Shown here: positions 60,401 through 64,000 of the stretch, piece after piece | Layout: every line of letters starts with the position of its first letter | Position numbering within the stretch: position 1 is the stretch's first letter | Source of the DNA: Nemania diffusa | Taxonomy: Eukaryota; Ascomycota; Sordariomycetes; Xylariales; Xylariaceae | Length of the DNA stretch: 64,000 bases | Reading direction: 5' to 3' | Assembly (NCBI GenBank): GCA_038501195.1 | Contig: JBBPUQ010000006.1 | Location: 2,046,001 to 2,110,000, forward strand | The notes under the pieces: model-generated | Database searches by the model: none | What the model saw: the letters and a program-made list of their open reading frames with translations, nothing else | Told to the model about the DNA's origin: nothing | Program-made: the position numbers and the translations under genes

Positions 60401-61616
60401 TTCGTCGTCTAGATCATCTGGCTTGTGGGGGGTCCCGGTGGTGAGTTCATTTGCAAGGGAGGGAATCTACGGTACTGAGATACTGTGCGTCAGAAAGCGT
60501 TCGTCCGCTTCGATGGCACAGGACCACGTGAAACATCACGAGATAGCAGATCAAGTGGCTGCTTCTCGCGAACCACCACCGCACTGTCGTAGTCGTATCC
60601 CTGCTTTATCATTGGCCCAGCCGTGGTTGATTCGTGAACCTCTGCTGGCACCATAGTCGTGTGCCTATTGGTCGAAGAGCTCATCGGTCGAAACAGCTAT
60701 TTCTCCCACGAGAGGACCGAGGAACAGTTGTCATATATAACCAGTCGACCTCTGGCAACTAGTCCACGGCATATCTATGCTCTTATCTTCAATCTGGAAC
60801 AGCTGACCCTTAAAGCGGCAGGTCAAAAGATGGCTGAGAAGTGCTATCATGATAATAAAGCTTACACCGCCAGTAAGAGTAAGGTCAAGGATAAGCTCGT
60901 GGGAAAACACGAGGCATTACCAAATACTAAATCGACAGACAGCCAGATAGTGAACGAAAACCTCAGTTAGATTGCGCGATCTTGCATAATAACACATGCG
61001 CTTCGCATAATACTACATACTTCAAAAGATACGGTAGGGCTGCACAATGGGGCTTAAGCCCATTCTAGAAATAGGAACTGGTATTCTATAGCCTTGCTAT
61101 CTCTTGATAAAGGCTACGCATACTCGCGGTTATGTATGGTCATCAAACCGGCCTCTCTTTTGTTGATCATGCCAAATAGTAACATAACACGTATGCGTAA
61201 GCCCTTATCAGTGTACAGGTTCAAGTGTTTCTTTTGTCCGGCTTGGCCCCTGATATACCTGATGGCCAGCTACTACCTGAATCATTTTTGACCTCTTGTA
61301 CTTTCATCAAGGTGTAGTCAGCCGCGTGATCTCTCCTACATTCTCAAACCCTCTGCGTGTGATACAGAGCGACAATTGTTCCCAAATGCGCCATGGCTCT
61401 CCCAATGGCTCAAATTCGGCTTCAAAGCCGCACTTGGCCTTGCTGTCTTTGTTCAGACCCCTTCGGATCTTGAGGATGATCCCCTCTTTGTGTGGTCGTG
61501 GCCGAAGGCGATGGGGAGACAAAAGCACCAAAATACGCTCTAAGGACCGACACGATGAGCGTCCGCACGACAACTAGCGATGACTTACAAGTCCCGCCGA
61601 TACGACGACACAAACG
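57401..61616. other. Gene desert before the WSC gene
   Basis: No supported gene over 4.2 kb. An (ACAT)n run lies at 57410-57429, and TACCTACG/GTATGTA-type simple sequence recurs near 59620-59770 and 60300-60370. A 103-codon frame at 60659-60970, with a Lys-rich end, lacks an ATG start and any domain. Confidence 0.45.
57410..57429. repeat. (ACAT)n microsatellite
   Basis: Five consecutive ACAT/CATA units in an otherwise unremarkable stretch. Confidence 0.85.
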
Positions 61617-63847
61617 ATGCCCCTATCTAACTTTAGTACGAAGCAGCTGTGTCTTAGAGTTTTGCTATGGAGTGGATTGCTCTTCAATTCGCTAGGCGAT
61701 GACGAACCCCCGGGGCAGACGACGTCCGAATCACTGGTACTGGGACCGGGACCACCGCCTTTTCTAACTACGACCTTAATTTCGACGATCACGATCACTA
61801 CGACACTAGGATATGCGCCGTCGCTGATCCCCGGGAACTCTCAGTACGGGTTAGCGGGGTGCTATGCTCAACCATCTCAGGATGGAGGACATATATTCGG
61901 AGCCGACCAGTACAATGCATGGCCCGATAAGGTGCCCTCAAGTAACCGCACAGCGGATGAATGCTTGCGAAGCTGCGGCTTAATGGCACCCGCGAGCAGC
62001 GGGACGAAGCTTTATATGTACGCCGGGTTACGAAATGGGAGGTATGTTTACTCCTTATTCACCGCCACCCTTTGCAACTCAAGTCATGCCGGCCTCATGT
62101 ACCGTAACTAACAAATTTCTTGTCAAGTGAATGCCTATGCGGTGTTCAGTTGTCCACAGACGCCCGTATACTCTCAGCCAACAACTGCACAACACCGTGT
62201 TTAGGGGACCCGAGTCTATCATGCGGAGGAAAGGACACTGTCGCCATCTATAGCCTTATATCAGGGGCCAAGCACACGGAAGGGTCGCAGTCAGGGTCCG
62301 GCTCCTCTACTAAGCAACCGATTACTACTCAACCATTGGGCTCGTCCTCTACGATCGATACCTCCTCCAAATCCAACACGCCTAAAAAAGCCGTCTCGGG
62401 GTCAACAATCGCCGCTGTCACCGCTAGTCTAGCCGGCGCGGTGATCCTAACCGCGGGTATATTCCTATACTACCGAGCAGTCCGGCGCGAAACGCGAGTC
62501 CAAGGCGCACACGCGAAACCAGTGCCCGGCCAGCGCGGCCGGAAACCCACCCCGAACCCAATCACAACTCGGGCCAACGCCATCGCCGCCGGCGCCAGAC
62601 CCAAGCGCAACACCAGCGAGCCAGGCGACCACGACAGGGGCTTCCGGGGCCGCGACTTCATACCCAACACGCCGGGCCTCGAGTCCGGCGCCAAGTCCCC
62701 GGCGGGCCTGCACGCGCGGACGGCCGCCTCCTCTCACATGGGCACCGCGGCGCCTGAGGAGAGGGATGGTCTGCGCGGCAGCGGCACGATGATGGGGGAG
62801 ATGCGTCGCGGGTCCGCGACTCTGCGCACGCACTCTCCAGCAGCGGGCGCGAGCTCCGCCGTGCAATGGCGACCGGATAACAGCGGGCCCCTATCGCCAT
62901 CTATCACGCGCGAGCGCGCCCTGTCGTCGAGTGGTGCCGTCGTGGCGTCGCCGCCGCCTTCGGCCAAGGCCGCCGGCCTCGGCGAGCGCGCCTGGCACCG
63001 GCGGAAACTCTCCACTCCGTACCAGCCATACCAGCCGCCGCAGCCGTCGTCCGCGGGCGTTGGGCCCGGAGCTGCTGGTGTCGGCGCCGGGCTCGCCGCA
63101 GGGGCTGTGGTTGCTGGAAATCGTGGTGGCGGTGGTCGCGGCGTTGGTCGGGGAAACATGGCGCGTAGAGGTCCGCCGAGCGGCCCGCCGGCATCTCTTC
63201 CCCCCATGCCGCCGATACCGCCTGGTGCACGAGTGATGGCTCAACCGAAGGCGCAGACGAAGACACAGGACATGCCCGGCGGACTGGGGACTGCGAAGGG
63301 GCCGGGTGGGAATATCTCGGCCAGGCGTCCGAGGAGTTCTTCTGATACCACGGTGCTCGAGCCACAACTCAAGGGTGAGAGTGAGTCCGAGCAGCCCCCT
63401 GTGACCAGGGATGGGTCTAATAAGGGGAATGCCCTTGGCATGTCTCAATCCAACATGAGTACGCCGTCTCTCGGCAGATACGGTTCGATATTGAGATACA
63501 GAAATGCAAATGCAGAGTCGCCGATCTTAGGATGGCGGAGGTCTGATGGGCGAGGCCAATGGAGTGCACCGTCACATAGAGCGAGGGGGGAAGAAGACCC
63601 GTTGGCAGGCAGAGAGCCCACGATTCCAGTTCTACCCCCGGTAGCACCTGGCGAGCGTTTCGACCATAGGCGATGGAGAGGCACGATATATACCTCGTCA
63701 CCCGAGACTGATAAGAGCGGGAAGCAGCCGCAGCGGCAGGGAAGAGAAGGGCAGGAAAACATAGGTGATGAGAGTTCGCCTGTCTCAGTGTCATCTGTTG
63801 GGACGAGCATACTATACGAACCTCAGGAGTTCGACCGCCGGCTTTAA
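61617..63847 (+). CDS. WSC-domain single-pass membrane protein, about 714 aa, two exons
   Basis: Exons 61617-62041 and 62128-63847 join in phase 2 across an 86-base intron (GTATGT donor, CTAACA branch, GTCAAG acceptor), giving RNGSECLCG, the expected WSC sequence at that point. Residues 1-27 look like a signal peptide. A Thr/Pro-rich stretch follows, then the WSC domain at about 79-185 (YGLAGCYAQ...ADECLRSCG...YMYAGLRNGSECLCG...CTTPCLGDPSLSCGGKDTVAIYSL). A Ser/Thr-rich stalk leads to one membrane helix at about 235-257 (TIAAVTASLAGAVILTAGIFLYY), then about 455 residues of Arg/Pro/Ser/Gly-rich cytoplasmic tail with a Gly/Arg run near residue 480. This is the layout of fungal cell-wall-stress sensors of the Wsc/Slg1 type, which bind wall glycans and signal to the Rho1-PKC pathway. 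The tail is longer than in yeast Wsc proteins. Confidence 0.9.
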
Positions 63848-64000
63848 TTATTCTGTCTACGACACGATGGGTTCATTTGGGGGACGGCAGATAGGATTTA
63901 AAAGGAGAGGAAGGCGTTTTGATTGATGATGGTAATTTTTAATAGAATATATTGTACATAGGACATTCATTATTTCGATACCCAGATGCACATCGCTCAT
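63848..64000. other. 3' flank of the WSC gene
   Basis: AT-rich 3' region with AATAGAATATATTG near 63938-63951 that could serve in polyadenylation. No further gene starts before the window ends. Confidence 0.4.

Noticed and set aside
60659..60970. 103-codon Lys-rich frame
   Set aside because: Starts with a non-ATG codon and matches no family I know.
62465..63448. Minus-strand frames opposite the WSC gene tail
   Set aside because: Shadows of the GC-rich low-complexity tail; no motifs.
1..64000. tRNA genes, CRISPR arrays, rRNA, telomeric repeats
   Set aside because: A visual scan for the tRNA B-box, direct spaced repeats and TTAGGG arrays found nothing convincing; a covariance search would be more sensitive for tRNA.

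Overview
The window reads as nuclear DNA of a filamentous ascomycete (Pezizomycotina, most likely Sordariomycetes). Genes are far apart and on both strands. They carry short introns with GTAAGT-type donors and CTAAC-type branch points. The gene set is typical of that group: an AreA/NIT2 nitrogen regulator, a PTH11-like receptor, a WSC sensor, Mcm21/CENP-O, and a DUF2293 protein. A 17.7 kb block has the almost pure A/T composition expected of repeat-induced point mutation (RIP) carried close to its limit. I cannot name the species.

Layout. 1-8.5 kb is gene-poor and decayed. It holds two related 6-cysteine microprotein candidates (826-999 and 3297-3485, +) and a broken proteinase K-like subtilase (4757-5932, -). 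8.5-15.1 kb holds a five-exon PTH11-like seven-helix receptor (+), an intronless unknown disordered protein (+), a three-exon intradiol ring-cleavage dioxygenase with all four iron ligands (+), and a CCDC97-like acidic protein (-). 15.1-32.86 kb is the AT-rich block. Its two outer ends are inverted copies of one another (60 of 75 bases match), and a third copy of the same end lies at 48.2 kb, so the block is best read as a RIP-destroyed mobile element with possible nested insertions. 33.5-45.7 kb is the gene-dense part: DUF2293 protein (+), ABM-like small protein (+), haloacetate-dehalogenase-like alpha/beta hydrolase (+), CENP-O/Mcm21 (-), SLC33 acetyl-CoA transporter (+), secreted CREG-like protein (-), and six-exon ribosomal protein eS30 (+). 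45.7-51.2 kb is a desert with repeat debris. 51.2-54.5 kb is the areA/nit-2 orthologue (-). 54.5-61.6 kb is a long desert with microsatellites. 61.6-63.85 kb is a WSC-domain single-pass membrane protein (+).

The genes do not form an obvious pathway cluster. Housekeeping functions (eS30, CENP-O, SLC33, CCDC97-like) are mixed with environmental ones (receptor, WSC sensor, dioxygenase, hydrolase, AreA). I saw no polyketide, peptide-synthetase or terpene cluster, no CRISPR array, no rRNA and no convincing tRNA. The most unusual features are the block with its inverted termini and solo sibling end, and the pair of Cys-rich microproteins that ordinary ORF calling would miss. Multi-exon models were built by eye from splice signals, frame continuity and family resemblance. 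No alignment or search was run.
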